Shown here: one piece after another, positions 44,667 to 55,337 of the stretch
How positions within the stretch are numbered: position 1 is the first letter of the stretch
How the letters are laid out: each line of letters starts with the position of its first letter
Assembly: GCA_024291935.2 (NCBI GenBank)
Contig: CM044322.1
Coordinates: 22,443,405-22,507,404 of the forward strand
DNA: 64,000 nt
Reading direction: 5' to 3'
Source of the DNA: Okapia johnstoni
Lineage: Eukaryota > Chordata > Mammalia > Artiodactyla > Giraffidae
Program-made: the position numbers and the translations under genes
Notes under the pieces: model-generated
Told to the model about the DNA's origin: nothing
The model's input: the letters and a program-made list of their open reading frames with translations, nothing else
Database searches by the model: none

Positions 44667-44862
44667 GGCATTCCTGGTAGCTCAGCTGGTAAAGAATTCA
44701 CCTGTAATGTGGGAGACCCTGGTTTGATTCCTGGGTGGGAGGGCATGGCAACCCACTCCAGTATTCTTGCCTGGAGAATCCCCATGGACAGAGGAGCCTT
44801 GTGGGCTACAGTCCATGGGGTTGCAAAGAATCAGACATGACTGAGTGACTAAGCAGCAGCAA
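44667..44862 (+). mobile_element. Bov-tA SINE (right member of an inverted pair)
   Basis: Forward orientation from 'ggcattcctggtagctcagc' through 'gagaccctggtttgattcct', 'ggcatggcaacccactccag' to 'gcaaagaatcagacatgact'. It lacks about 15 bases of the usual 'aagatcccctggagaag' block near 44736. Confidence 0.93.
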
Positions 44863-46239
44863 TACATAATAAACTATTAGTATCATGACCATTGTTATTT
44901 TCATGGGACTATGCCAGGAATGCCACATCCTATTTCTGATGACAGAGGAGGCAGTGGTTAATAATAAGTACCTAGATCTCAGTTCAGTACTGGGTGATGG
45001 ATGCTAACCCCAGCTGTTGTGCGTGTGGCTCTTTGGCTCCTGCCTTTCCCATCTCTGTTGATCTAGGAATTGGAATAAGAATGATCCATCAGGTGGAGGG
45101 AACAGAAGGTCAGCTTGTGGAGAACTGAATAGATAGGTAAGAGGTAGGGCTGGCACCCATGAGGTGGACTGAGAGTAGCCTAAATGGATGACTCCCAGGC
45201 AATAATATGTAATAAACAGCTCTCAAACACAGAGCATGCCTGATTTCTGTGTGGGGAAACATAAATCTTCTTGTATCGAAATTGATTTTTTGTTTTTCTA
45301 AAATAAATGTTCAGGGATTCAAATGTGGATAATGCTAACTCTCTTCCCAGTAATCTATAGGCTTCCATGGACTGTAATGGTCCAAGATGAATAGATCTAT
45401 TGTTTGATTGACGCTCTCTTGCAGCCTGGGTGGGCACAGCATCACATGGGAGCAGGAACAATGCGATGATTACAGTGGACTCCTGTGATTAATTCCGTCT
45501 CTATAGAGTTAATTCAGTCTGAAGCCCGCATGACCAGTTCTATCTGTTTCCGTGCAACTGGGTTTGGGGGAGTTTTTATTAAAAATTCTCAAATCAGTTC
45601 GGTACAAGAGAATTACCTCCTTACCACTCCGTATCTCCTGCCAAGTACTTGATAAAATGTGTTCTACAAATGTAGATAAGAAGTCATGATAAGAAAACTC
45701 ACTCCTGCTGAATATTGGAATTATCCGGCTGATGCGGCCGGCAAACGTGAAAACCAGGACAAATCTCCACTGGAGAATTTTCAAACTGTTAGAGGTCATC
45801 CATCATCCTGGGGCAAAGTTTGAAGGGAAAAATGAGAGACGCTTCAGTTTACCCACGTGTTGGTGAACCCAGGCTGCTCAAAATTGGATGACTTCCAAAT
45901 ATGTCAGGTCTAATCAAGACCTCTGAGTTGGCATTGGCCTCTGAATCAGCAGCCCCCTCAAGCTAGGATGGGCTTCCTGCAGGATGACCCTTCTCGCATA
46001 CCTTTAGCTTCAGCAGGCAGGGGATCTCTTTTTTTCTGTGGATACATCATGTTAACTGAGGAATAAGGCTAGGATCCTAGCCAGCCACGCCAGCCCTATA
46101 GAGGGGCAGATGAGTAACTGAGTAGGAAGTAGTGACAGTGCTAAGGAGCAGTGACAATAGGGGATTGGCAGGGGACCATTTATTTGCCTTTGAGAGAGTG
46201 AGGAGGGCTGGGCAACCTACAACAGCTATGGCAATCTCT
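44863..46239. other. Unique stretch, no gene seen
   Basis: About 1.4 kb. The minus frames at 45180-45461 and 45509-45799 show no domain. The part at 45500-45790 keeps several CpG in otherwise AT-rich unique DNA and is a candidate for conserved sequence. Confidence 0.4.
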
Positions 46240-46592
46240 TCATTTATTTATTTATTTTAAAAATATTTTTTGGCCGAGCTGGGTCTTGGTTGCTGTGAGG
46301 GCTTTTCTCTAGTTGCTGTGAGCCGGGGCTACTCTCTAGTTGTGATGGGCACGCTTCTCGTTGTGGTGGTTTTTCTTGTTGTGGAGCACGGGCTCTAGGG
46401 CTTGTGGGCTTCAGTAGTTGTGGCACATGAGCTCAGGAGCTGTGGTTTCCAGGCTCCAGAGCACAGGCTCAATAGTTGTGGAGTACGGGCTTGGTTGCTC
46501 TAAGGCATGTGGGATCTTCTCGGACTAGGAATCAAACTGTGTCTCCTGCATTGGCAGGTGGATTCTTTACCACTGGGCTACCAGAAAAGCCC
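46240..46592 (-). mobile_element. CHR-2-type SINE, long form
   Basis: Reverse orientation with T-rich tail 'atttatttatttattttaaa', then 'ggccgagctgggtcttggtt', 'ctctagttgctgtgagccgg', 'ggcttgtgggcttcagtagt', 'gcatgtgggatcttctcgga', 'tctcctgcattggcaggtgg' and head 'accactgggctaccagaaaa'. The longest CHR-2 copy here. Its body contains repeated 'gtagttgtgg'-type units. Confidence 0.93.
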
Positions 46593-46647
46593 AGGAACCT
46601 CTTTTTGAGTGTTTTCATCTAGGGGATTTTTTTGGTAATAAGTACCA

Positions 46648-46862
46648 CTCCCTGGTGGCTCAAGGGTAAAGAAAGTACAGAATCTGCCTGCCAATGCAGG
46701 AGATGCAGGTTCAATCCCTGGGTCGGGTAGATCCCCTTGAGAAGGAAATAACAACCCACTCCAGTATTCTTGTCGGGGAAATCCCATGGGCAGAGGAGCC
46801 TGGCAGGCTGCAGTCCATGGGGTCACAAAAGACTCGAACATGACTCAGCAACTAAACAGCAA
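46648..46862 (+). mobile_element. Bov-tA SINE with small head insertion
   Basis: Forward orientation: 'ctccctggtggctcaagggt', then an extra 'agtacag' between 'aaagaa' and 'aatctgcctg', then 'caggttcaatccctgggtcg', 'aacccactccagtattcttg' and 'cacaaaagactcgaacatga'. Confidence 0.92.
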
Positions 46863-47604
46863 TGAACACTGTATAAAATTATAACCTGCCCTGAAAAAAA
46901 ACAGTGGTTTATCACAACAAGAACCTCAGAAGGGAAGAGAAAATGTGGGACTGACTCCTGGTGCTGGAGGAGCCGTTGAGCACAAGCGAGGCACTTTCCA
47001 TCTCTGCGCCTCGGTTTCTACACCCGCGCCTTAAAGCAGTGGAGACTGGGAGGAGCAGAGAAGTGTCAGGACCGCTCTGACTCTAACAGTTCAAGTCCCT
47101 GAGTCCTGCCCCTTGCCCCATATATAAAGCCCCAACAGCACTCAACTTTTCACTCCACTGAACACTTAGATTTCCTCTGATACATTCTATTCTTCACACA
47201 CACTTGGGCCATGGAGATAAAACACTTGCCTGAGATAGACAGACAATCATTTAGCCACGAAAACAAAATGGGAAAGAAGATGAAGGCCCCTCAGCAGAAC
47301 AGATGGCTCTGCACACAAGGCAGAGAGACCCGCAGGTGATACAGAGGGCAAGGCTGATGGGGAGGCGGATAAGAGGTGTCGGGAGGGTAGATGGATGGAA
47401 TGGGGGAAGGAGACACAGCAGTGACAAGTGGCACAAGGGTATCATCAGCACCGGTAGCATCTTACACAGAGAGACAGTCATTCAGGGCAATCGGAACACA
47501 GGAGCATACAGCCCTGCCCTCCTCCCTTGGCTTCTTCCCTGCCCCCAGTTGAAACAGCAAGCAGTTTTCAAAATCAAAATGGGGTATTGCCAATCACTAA
47601 GGGT
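46863..47604. other. Unique stretch with a weak MIR piece
   Basis: A MIR-like fragment may lie at 46985-47060 ('ggcactttccatctctgcgc', 'ctcggtttctac'). The rest is unique. The frames at 47251-47481 (-) and 47303-47662 (+) overlap and show no domain. Confidence 0.35.
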
Positions 47605-47755
47605 ACCGTTGTTTACTGTGTCAAGTGGTTTACATCTATTAGCAATTTCATCTTCCCAGTGACCTCATGGGTTGGCCTAATTTTATTATTATTATTATTC
47701 CAGTTCTAGAAATGAAAAAAAAATAGGAAGGTCCACTCAGCTAGTAACTGCCGTT
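47605..47755 (-). mobile_element. MIR SINE
   Basis: Reverse complement MIR: 'gtggtttacatctattagca', 'atttcatcttcccagtgacc', 'ttttattattattattattc', then 'ggtccactcagctagtaact'. Confidence 0.68.
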
Positions 47756-47767
47756 ACCGGGCTCAAT

Positions 47768-47915
47768 TTGTTTTTTACTTCATTGGGTTGTAGCTGTGGC
47801 ACACAGGCTTAGTTACCGTGTGGTATGTGGGATCTTTGTTCCCCGGTCAAGGATTAAACCTGAGTCCCCTGAATTGGAAGGCGGATTCTTAACCACTGGG
47901 CCACCAGGAAAGTCC
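47768..47915 (-). mobile_element. CHR-2-type SINE, short form
   Basis: Reverse orientation: 'ttgtttttt' tail, 'gtagctgtggcacacaggct', 'gtgtggtatgtgggatcttt', 'cccggtcaaggattaaacct', 'gaattggaaggcggattctt' and head 'accactgggccaccaggaaa'. The last 15 bases are included in the tandem duplication that follows. Confidence 0.9.
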
Positions 47916-48225
47916 CCTGAACTGAGCTTGGCTGACTCCTAAGCCCATGTCCTTCTCACTGTCCCCTCCTGCAACCAGCGCACTTCCGGTCCATGGCACG
48001 TGAGCTCTGGTGCACCCCCCTGTCTCTCTCTCCCTTTCCTCCCTTTTCTGAGACACAGGTCCCACCAGGAAAGTCCCCTGAACTGAGCTTGGCTGACTCC
48101 TAAGCCCATGTCCTTCTCACTGTCCCCTCCTGCAACCAGCGCACTTCCGGTCCATGGCACGTGAGCTCTGGTGCACCCCCCTGTCTCTCTCTCTCCCTTT
48201 CCTCCCCTTTTCTGAGACACAGGTC
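47901..48225. repeat. Recent tandem duplication of a 161-bp unit
   Basis: Copy 1 (47901-48061) and copy 2 (48062-48225) show no base substitution by eye. They differ only by one extra TC unit and one extra C in copy 2, all in a C/T-rich tract. The unit starts in the SINE head (ccaccaggaaagtcccc) and ends at 'cacaggtc'. A cca match at the break points fits a microhomology-mediated duplication. The minus frame at 47939-48355 reads both copies in two different phases, so it is not a gene. Confidence 0.97.
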
Positions 48226-49559
48226 CCAGCAGATTGGAGCATAAGGAGAGCTTTGCTTCACTTTTTCCTCTTCTTCTCTGCCTCCCTCCTTCCCTTTTCT
48301 GGCCGAGGGTCCCATTTATAACATAGAATGTACCAAGAAAACATCCATTCACCACTTCCCTAATTCTTCTGGCATTTGTGATTAAATCAACTCAGAGGCT
48401 GTGGGAAGCTTTGGTAATTATATAATTTGGGTAACAGAATATTTAATTAATTGCAATTACACATGCCATCTTGAAATTCATTTCTATTTTAATTTTAACA
48501 CAAACTGGATTGTACAAAACATGTTTTTTTTCCTTTTTGCCACCAAAATCTGTCTGTTTCTTCCCATCTTTCTCACCATTCCTCTTAACCCTGAAATCTT
48601 TACTTCCTTCTTTCCTTGTATTTGGAGGCGCAGGCAGTTAAAGGGTACCAGTCATACCCAAGTTCTGCATACGAGGGGTAATGGAGACCACAAAAGAACA
48701 TAAGTCATAATCTTGGCCTACCAGATGCATATGATCCAATGGAGGGCATAATCCATAAACGCATAAAAACATGAAGACTACAAAGGGCCCCATGGATGAT
48801 AATTCCATGTCCAGTGTGCTGAAGAAGGTGGAGGTGGTTTTGAACCTCCTTTGAGATGTGTGTAGCATTTGTACAGATAGAAATAGGAGCAAGTTCCTAG
48901 GAAGAGGAGGTTTTTGATTTATAACTTAGGATTTGTATTTCTCTTCTCTTTACCCTCTTTTTCGCTGATTCGCTTAGTCATTCACTCAACAAATGAGTGA
49001 CTAGACAGTGGTCACTAAAACGTCTGTCTTGAACCCAAGGAAACTCCCTGCCATGCTCTGGGTCTTTCCATCCAAGCTCGAAGGGTACAGCCCAGCCATG
49101 CCCTGCTCTCCAGGAGTCTCTGGCAGGCCCAGTGCCTCCAAGGACCCCTGCCATTACAGCGAGCTGAGTTGTCCGCTGCCAGCTGTGATTGTCGTGGGTG
49201 TGTCCTCACCTGACTGAGGCAGAATCCTGCCTAAGGAATATGGCTTAGCTTACAACTGTATAAGGACCACAAGAGGGGAAACTTACCAAGTGGGTCCCCA
49301 GGCTTTCTTCTACTCTGTTACTGAGCATCTTTCTTGGGCTCTGATGTTCCAGGGTCTTGGGAGACTCCCTGAGGTGCTTTGTCTGGAATGCTAAGATTTG
49401 GCATCCTATGTTATCTGGCATAAACCTCATCTCAAAGTCAGACTATGAATCGGCTCTGGGGCATCTATATTTTTCTGATTTCCTCTCTACAGCCCCCTAT
49501 CAGAAGGAATTCTGGCTTCATTCTAAAAGAGGACCTGATCATGGTGACTATCATTGGTT
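48226..49559. other. Unique stretch with candidate conserved block
   Basis: About 1.3 kb. The part at 48360-48500 is AT-rich with several TAATT motifs. Frames at 48401-48703 (+), 48638-48892 (-) and 49008-49217 (+) show no domain. Confidence 0.4.
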
Positions 49560-49930
49560 TGTTTCATTTATCCATTCATTTGTCCATAAACCATGTGTCA
49601 AGCAGCTACTGTGTGTCAGGTACTGTGCTGGGCTTTGTGGGACATAAATGAATACATGGTTCTGTTCTCAAAATCTTTGGAGATAAATGGAGTTTACCAC
49701 ATGTGAAAAATCATACAACTCAGGGTAAGCTAAGTTCCACAGTACAGGATGATGGAAGATATGTCTAACTCAGGCTGGGGAGCAGAGCCAAGTCTTGAGA
49801 TGAGTAATACATTATTGTAAAGCAGAGAAGAGGAACTGAACATTCTAGATAGAGGGAACAGCTTGTGCAAAGGCATGGTGACAGGAGCTTGGGGAGGGGT
49901 GGGAGTTTTTTCCCTAAAAGGAGTTATATG
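49560..49930 (+). mobile_element. Ancient interspersed repeat, family not assigned
   Basis: Reads 'tttatccattcatttgtcca', 'actgtgtgtcaggtactgtg', 'gataaatggagtttaccaca', then 'agagggaacagcttgtgcaa' and 'aggcatggtgacaggagctt'. Same old class as at 34020 but covering its left and middle parts. Confidence 0.6.
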
Positions 49931-50039
49931 GCCAAGAACTAGATCCAAGACTGTTTGTCTCTCTGAGGAGAGGGTCATCATAACCTTGTATGGGAAAAGC
50001 AGCATGGAACAGTGACAAGTCCCAATTTAGTATTAAAAG

Positions 50040-50245
50040 TTCTGGATTTGTGTTGCAGACACCAGATGCTCTGGGTTTGAATTCTAGCTTCGCCATGTAC
50101 CATCTGTATGCTCAAATTTCCCATCTCATTTTTGTCACTTATACAACAGACCAATCTGATCTTGCAGAGCTATTCTCGGGACTAAATGAGATAAGATGCA
50201 CGGCACTAAATAGCATTTAACCAAAGTTAATATTAAAGTTACCTT
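50040..50245 (+). mobile_element. MIR SINE
   Basis: Reads 'gatgctctgggtttgaattc', 'tagcttcgccatgtaccatc', 'ctatacaacagacc'-type text, then 'gggactaaatgagataagat', 'gcacggcactaaatagcatt'. Layout of MIR from its A/B-box side to the tail. Confidence 0.72.
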
Positions 50246-51976
50246 TATTTTTATTAAAACCCTTGCGAACGATTAGGTGCTTCAGCAATATAAAGAACTG
50301 CATAATCTCTGCACAATCTTGCCAAATGTCAACCCTAAATTCATGAGTACCAGCATTTTTAGATTTTAGCTAGTCTTGTGGTTTGACCTTGTGTAATCCT
50401 ACAGACCCTATTTCCCAAGTGAAATCAAACAATTGAATGTTGAAATAGGAATTTGTGTTAGCGTGGGGGCAGCATCGATGATCATGTCATGAGAGCCTGA
50501 ATCTCCCACTTTTTCAACCCACCCACGTGGCGGTGTCCTTCACAGTGAACTGATGAGTCTTGGAAACAGAGAAACCAGCTCTGCTCACATCATCTATAAG
50601 GATGTGATTTGCTGAGCACTTTTGCCAAAGCTGCTCATGCCTTGTTGTGAAGCCTGCTTTCCTTTTGTTTGCAAAGTTTATCAAGTGAAGAGGCTCCATT
50701 GATGATGAAGCTGCATGAGTATGTTTGCTAACCAGCCAGCTCTCCAAGGGCTTTGTTGAGCTCAAGTGATGTTACCTTTGGAGGTCCAGACTGAGAAACT
50801 TTCACAAACCTGAGATTCCTCCTCACAGTATTATTTATGTCATCCCACCCCTGTTTCTTCTAGAGCAAAATTGTAACAGTGCAGATCATGTATTAATACT
50901 GTTAGCCGAGACGAGGCAGCAATGGCCATACATGCCTTCTGGCTTTTCTAACTAGGTTCAAGCACAATTTTAAAATCTCATTTTTAATCAGAAAGCATTC
51001 TGTGCTTTTCATAATGTGTAAAACAGTGTAGAGCTGTATAAAGAGAAAGCTAATAAATATCCTTCTGATCTTTCTGGTTGCACTCAGCTGAGACCATAGT
51101 TCAGTGCTTGTGTCCTTCCTCAGCTCTCTCTGTGTTCACTAACACACACACTCATGCACAAAAGCACACACACTTTTTCCTATTTGTTTGATTTGGTTAG
51201 TAGGATAATTCACTACACATAACCCTATAATTTGCCCCCAAGCTATAGCCCTATAGGTATAACTCATAGACCTATATATACTATATATTATATTCACACG
51301 TATTTCTGGGATAGGGATTCATAATGAGGGGTTGCTGTGCAATTTGTACAGGACATCCCAGGTCCTGTTCCACAAAGATTACACCATCAACATTTGAGAA
51401 GACCCCTTGCCCAACTTCCTTCCTGGTCCTGGATAGTATCAGTTTTTTATTTTTTGCAAATCAGCAGAACTAGACATTCATGAAATTAATCTTCTTCTCC
51501 CCTCTCTCCTCCCTCCAGGGTAGTCAGATAACCATTGTCTGGGTGTCAGTAGATCATGCAGAAGCCGGGTCCTGTCCTGACTCTCTCCCTTGACGAGAAT
51601 TCAGCCCGTTATTCAGAAGCTATTCAGCTCACCTTTGCTTTGCTGGCAGGGCTCAGCTGAGTTCTCAGGAAGAGTTAGAAGCACAAGCACATTTAGTGTG
51701 AAATAGCCCTGACAGCTCTAAAAGGTTGTGTTTTATTCATTAAAAGGAGGCCTAACAGTGAAGCTAAATACCGTGGTAGGGGAGGATTCCCTAAACACCT
51801 GAGGAGACATTTGAAACAGAGGCCAAAACTCCCTTATCTGCCAACGCCTCTTAGCTGCTGAAGATGAAAGAGAAAGAAAGAGAGGAGGAGGGAGAGAGAA
51901 CAGACGGGTCTGAAATCCTGTCCTGAGCCCTTGCAGGATAGTTGTTGGACCCTCAGTGCCGTACAAATCACCTAAC
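50246..51976. other. Unique stretch, no gene seen
   Basis: About 1.7 kb without young repeats. The minus frame at 50514-50765 shows no domain. The part at 50450-50780 is repeat-free and of mixed composition, a candidate conserved block. A purine-rich tract lies at 51863-51905. Confidence 0.4.
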
Positions 51977-51989
51977 TCCAGGCCTGCTA

Positions 51990-52191
51990 GGGCTTTTCTG
52001 GTGGCTTAGCTGATAAAGAATCCGCTCGCAATGCAGGAGATCTGAGTTCGATCCCTGGGTTGGGAAGATCCCTTGGAGAAGGGAAAGGTTACCCACTCCA
52101 GTATTCTGGCCTGGAAATTCCAGGGACTGTATAGTCCGGGGGGAGGGGGGCGGTTCACAAAGGGTCAGACACAACTGAGTGACTTTCACTT
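51990..52191 (+). mobile_element. Bov-tA SINE with perfect 13-bp target-site duplication
   Basis: Forward orientation: 'ggcttttctggtggcttagc', 'gagttcgatccctgggttgg', 'aggttacccactccagtatt', 'ctggcctggaaattccaggg', a G-rich stretch (52138-52153), 'agggtcagacacaactgagt' and 'gactttcact'. The duplication tccaggcctgcta is exact at 51977-51989 and 52192-52204, so this is among the younger insertions here. Confidence 0.96.
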
Positions 52192-52204
52192 TCCAGGCCT
52201 GCTA

Positions 52205-54525
52205 CATGGTCAACACTTTGTAAACTGTGATGGCTGTTATTATTACTAAATAATAAAAACAATATAACATTTTCAGTTTGTGATTTGCTACTCATAGAGA
52301 CTTCCTCAATCAGCTATGATCTCAGGACAGTTTCTATTAAAAGGCTTTATTGATTTGTGGTTTCTAGAGATAGGATAAGAGTCTGTCTCTCTCTTCTGCA
52401 TGCCTCAACCAAAGGCTCTTCTCCATAAAGCAGAAAGGGATGTTGCTACTTGTCAGATCTGTCCTCCAAGTCCATGTTACCTTTCACTCCTGATTATTAT
52501 TATTATTTAGCCACAGAATCCCTAGTTTTTGTAGCTGAAAGCCCCTTGTTCTGAGATGGGCATGTTGTTCGGCAGCCTCAGCAATGATGCCACCAGGCCC
52601 CGAAGGGCTCTGTATATTCAGGATGTCCTGGGGAATGACCCTTGGGCAGAGGTTGTATCAGAAAGTCCCACCCCAGGACTTATACTACGCACCTGAAGTT
52701 CATTCCAAAGAGCTGATAACTTATCTACACAGTGAGGAACCCTGTGCTCAACGATTGCCGCTTTTATTTTCTATACACGCTTTTGACTTCTATATACATT
52801 TTGTGTGTACATTTCCATTCACTTACCCTATTAATAATTGCATCTGCTCTGACTTAGCTTTTAGGACCCTGCAAGAATAAAGGTGAGCTTCCAGCACTCC
52901 AAAGCTATTTTTCAGCAATCATCTGGTTCCTGCTTCCAAATAGGTTTAAGCAAGAATCATCTGATTCTTGCTTCTAAATAGGTTTTCAACCCATAAAATG
53001 TCTTGGCTTCCCAATCTCAACACTGGCCCTTTAACTATAGTGCTGGCTTCGGCCTCTCAGTGCAGACAGTGAAGTTTCCCCAGGCCCTCAGGCCCCTGTA
53101 GCCCCTTGCTGCCCCTTAGCCCCACCCCTCTGATGCTCAGGGCCTGACCACAGCCTCGTGACACACTGACATCTGTTTAGAGGAAGGAAAATTTTTCTCA
53201 GCGATAAAATGCATTGGCCAGGTCACTCCATTTCGTTTCTGCCTTCCTTCTTCCATATTTCTGCATTTCCTGTGTCCATGGACTGTTTGCCAGGGATCTC
53301 TTACTGGCACCATCATGCTGCTTCTGGAAGCCCAGGGATGAGGGCTATAAGCCTGGCATCGTTTCCAGCAGTTAGAAACTTGAAAACAACCCAGTTACCC
53401 CTGAGAATCGGTAAGAGAAACATCTTAGCCTGGGTCTATAGGACCTTTCTGGTGCCTCGGTCCTGCTGACCACAGACTAAAGCTGAAGGACCACAAGATC
53501 AGTTGCTGGGGAGGGAGGAGAGGCAAGTCATCTTGGGTCTCAGAGTCCCCAAGCTCCGCAGACAGCCGGGGCCGGATGTGTGTGCCATGCAGAAGCTCTC
53601 GGGCACTATCGAAAATCCAATCTGATCCACTCCAACAGGGCTATTACACTCCAGCCCTGATAGGATCACACTCTCACAGCACAGGGTAAAATTAAATTTG
53701 AGAGAAAATGAGATTCCTTTTGTTTTCTGCAGAGTCCCATAGATAAGTGTTCTCCATGACTTGACCTTGATGGCTGCAGAAGCTGCGTTGCAGGCCCAGA
53801 GGGATCTGATTGACAAGTGGAATGAGTTGGTGATTCCTTTGCTCGCCTGCTTGGCACTACCACTGGGGACAACGGCTTTCTCTTTCCATCTCCCTCTAGG
53901 CCAGATCTGGGCAAAATTGCAAAGAACTACAGAGGACATTTGTCTCCATCCCTTCTCTGTGGCTCCTCCTCCTTTGCTTGTCAATCGCTGCTCCTCAGCA
54001 ACCAAATGGCAGCTGCAAGCTCCAATCCCAGGGCTCCTTTTCACTAGCTTTCAGCTGGACCTGACTGTATCAGCTCAGGTCATATGAGCAAAAATATTAA
54101 CAGTGACATTAAATAAAAGGGTTAACTCTTTACCTCTTCACTATAAGTCTTTTTAAGTGGCCTTCAAGCAAGGGATATCTAAGCCACAGATTTCAAAGAT
54201 CCTGACAAGACTCTAGGAACCAGTGGGAGAGGTTCCCCTCACCCCAAGTCACAACACTTGGGCCCCTTCCTCTGGGTGGAGAGATAAGTCCTGAATGCAT
54301 GCTTTCCTTTCTGAGTGTGGACTACAGACAAGATGCATCAGAGGCTTCTGCGATGCTGGTAAAGCGCATAATTTCTGTCCCCTGCCCAGAGTAAGTCAGA
54401 ATCTCAGACATAGCTTCCAAGATAGTAACCTTTTAAATCTGTCATCCTTGAGATTCTGAGGCACATTTTGAGAGTCATTGGCTATAGAGCTGGAGGTACT
54501 TCTCCCAGTGATCTGAGTCTTTCAG
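52205..54525. other. Long unique stretch, no gene seen
   Basis: The largest repeat-poor block, about 2.3 kb. A 38-bp tandem step lies at 52917-52986. The minus frame at 53499-54044 (181 codons) and the + frame at 53761-54087 (108 codons) overlap. Neither shows a domain, signal peptide or membrane segment pattern I would trust. The block could hold an exon or regulatory DNA, but the sequence alone does not show it. Confidence 0.4.
52917..52986. repeat. Two-copy 38-bp tandem repeat with internal palindrome
   Basis: Copy 1 starts aatcatctggttcctgcttc (52917) and copy 2 aatcatctgattcttgcttc (52955), both ending 'aaataggttt'. The joint contains a 20-base perfect inverted repeat, caagaatca/tgattcttg with a two-base centre (52951-52970). 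Confidence 0.9.
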
Positions 54526-54529
54526 TAGT

Positions 54530-54737
54530 AGTGGTAGTGTTAGTCACTCAGTTGTGTCCAACTCTTTGCAACCCTATAGATGGTAGCCACCAGGCTCCTC
54601 TAACCATGGGATTTCCCAAGAATACTGGAGTAGGTTGCCATTCTCTTCTTCATGGGATCTTCCCCACCCAGGGATCAACCCCAGGTCTCCTACATTGCAG
54701 GCAGATTCCTAACTATCTGAGTCACCAGGGAAGTCCA
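54530..54737 (-). mobile_element. Bov-tA SINE
   Basis: Reverse orientation: 'agtgttagtcactcagttgt', 'ccaactctttgcaaccctat', 'gggatttcccaagaatactg', 'gggatcaaccccaggtctcc', 'ctgagtcaccagggaagtcc'. It carries a short 'gtagtagtggtagtg' tail on the left. An 8-bp repeat tctttcag (54518-54525, 54743-54750) may be its target duplication. Confidence 0.92.
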
Positions 54738-55057
54738 TTGGCTCTTTCAGACCATCACCTATATAATGAGTTATTTCAAGAGTATCAGAGATAGCCTGTT
54801 CCTTTGGTCCTTAGAGACCTCCCACTGTTCCCAGTGGCTGCTATGGGAAGGGCCAGGGACTTCTTAGAAACCCGCAGTTTCCACTCAACCAGTCTTTTGA
54901 GACTCTCTCCAAGAGGAGAAATTGAGTCTTTCCAGAGAACATATCTAGATGTGTAAAAATGTTAGGAGAGCAGGTTAACTTGAAATATAGGACTGATCTT
55001 ATTTATAGGTGGGCAGTGCTGATGATATAATTACAATAACCATTTTTTATAATTATA

Positions 55058-55278
55058 TTTTCATTTCATTTCATTTATTTTTTTGGCTTTGCCAGGTCTT
55101 AATTGAGGCACTGGGGCGGGGGGTGGGGGGGTGGGGGTGGGGGTGTATCTTTTCTTCATTGAGGCATGCAGGATCTTTAGCTGCAGCACGTGGAATCTAG
55201 CTCCCTGATCAGAGATTGAACCTGGCCCTCCTGCATTGGGAGCATGGAATCTTAGCCACTGGACCATCAGGGAAGTCC
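55058..55278 (-). mobile_element. CHR-2-type SINE containing a G-quadruplex motif
   Basis: Reverse orientation: 'atttcatttcatttattttt' tail, 'ttggctttgccaggtcttaa', then a G-rich tract, 'ggcatgcaggatctttagct', 'ctccctgatcagagattgaa', 'cctgcattgggagcatggaa' and head 'ccatcagggaagtccc'. The G-rich tract replaces the usual body segment. Confidence 0.88.
55113..55143 (+). other. G-quadruplex motif
   Basis: Five runs of four to seven G separated by single C or T bases within 31 bases. This fits the strict four-run G-quadruplex rule with one-base loops, the most stable class. It lies inside a reversed CHR-2 SINE. Confidence 0.9.
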
Positions 55279-55337
55279 CTACAATGACTATTTATTTAAA
55301 GCCTATCAAGTTCTAGGCCACGTACAGACCATTCATA

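Noticed and set aside
47939..48355. 138-codon minus frame with an internal protein repeat
   Set aside because: The repeat is the 161-bp DNA duplication read in two different phases, which a real duplicated protein segment would not show.
53499..54044. 181-codon minus-strand frame
   Set aside because: No domain, no signal or membrane pattern, and a 108-codon frame overlaps on the other strand. Kept only as a point to test, not as a gene.
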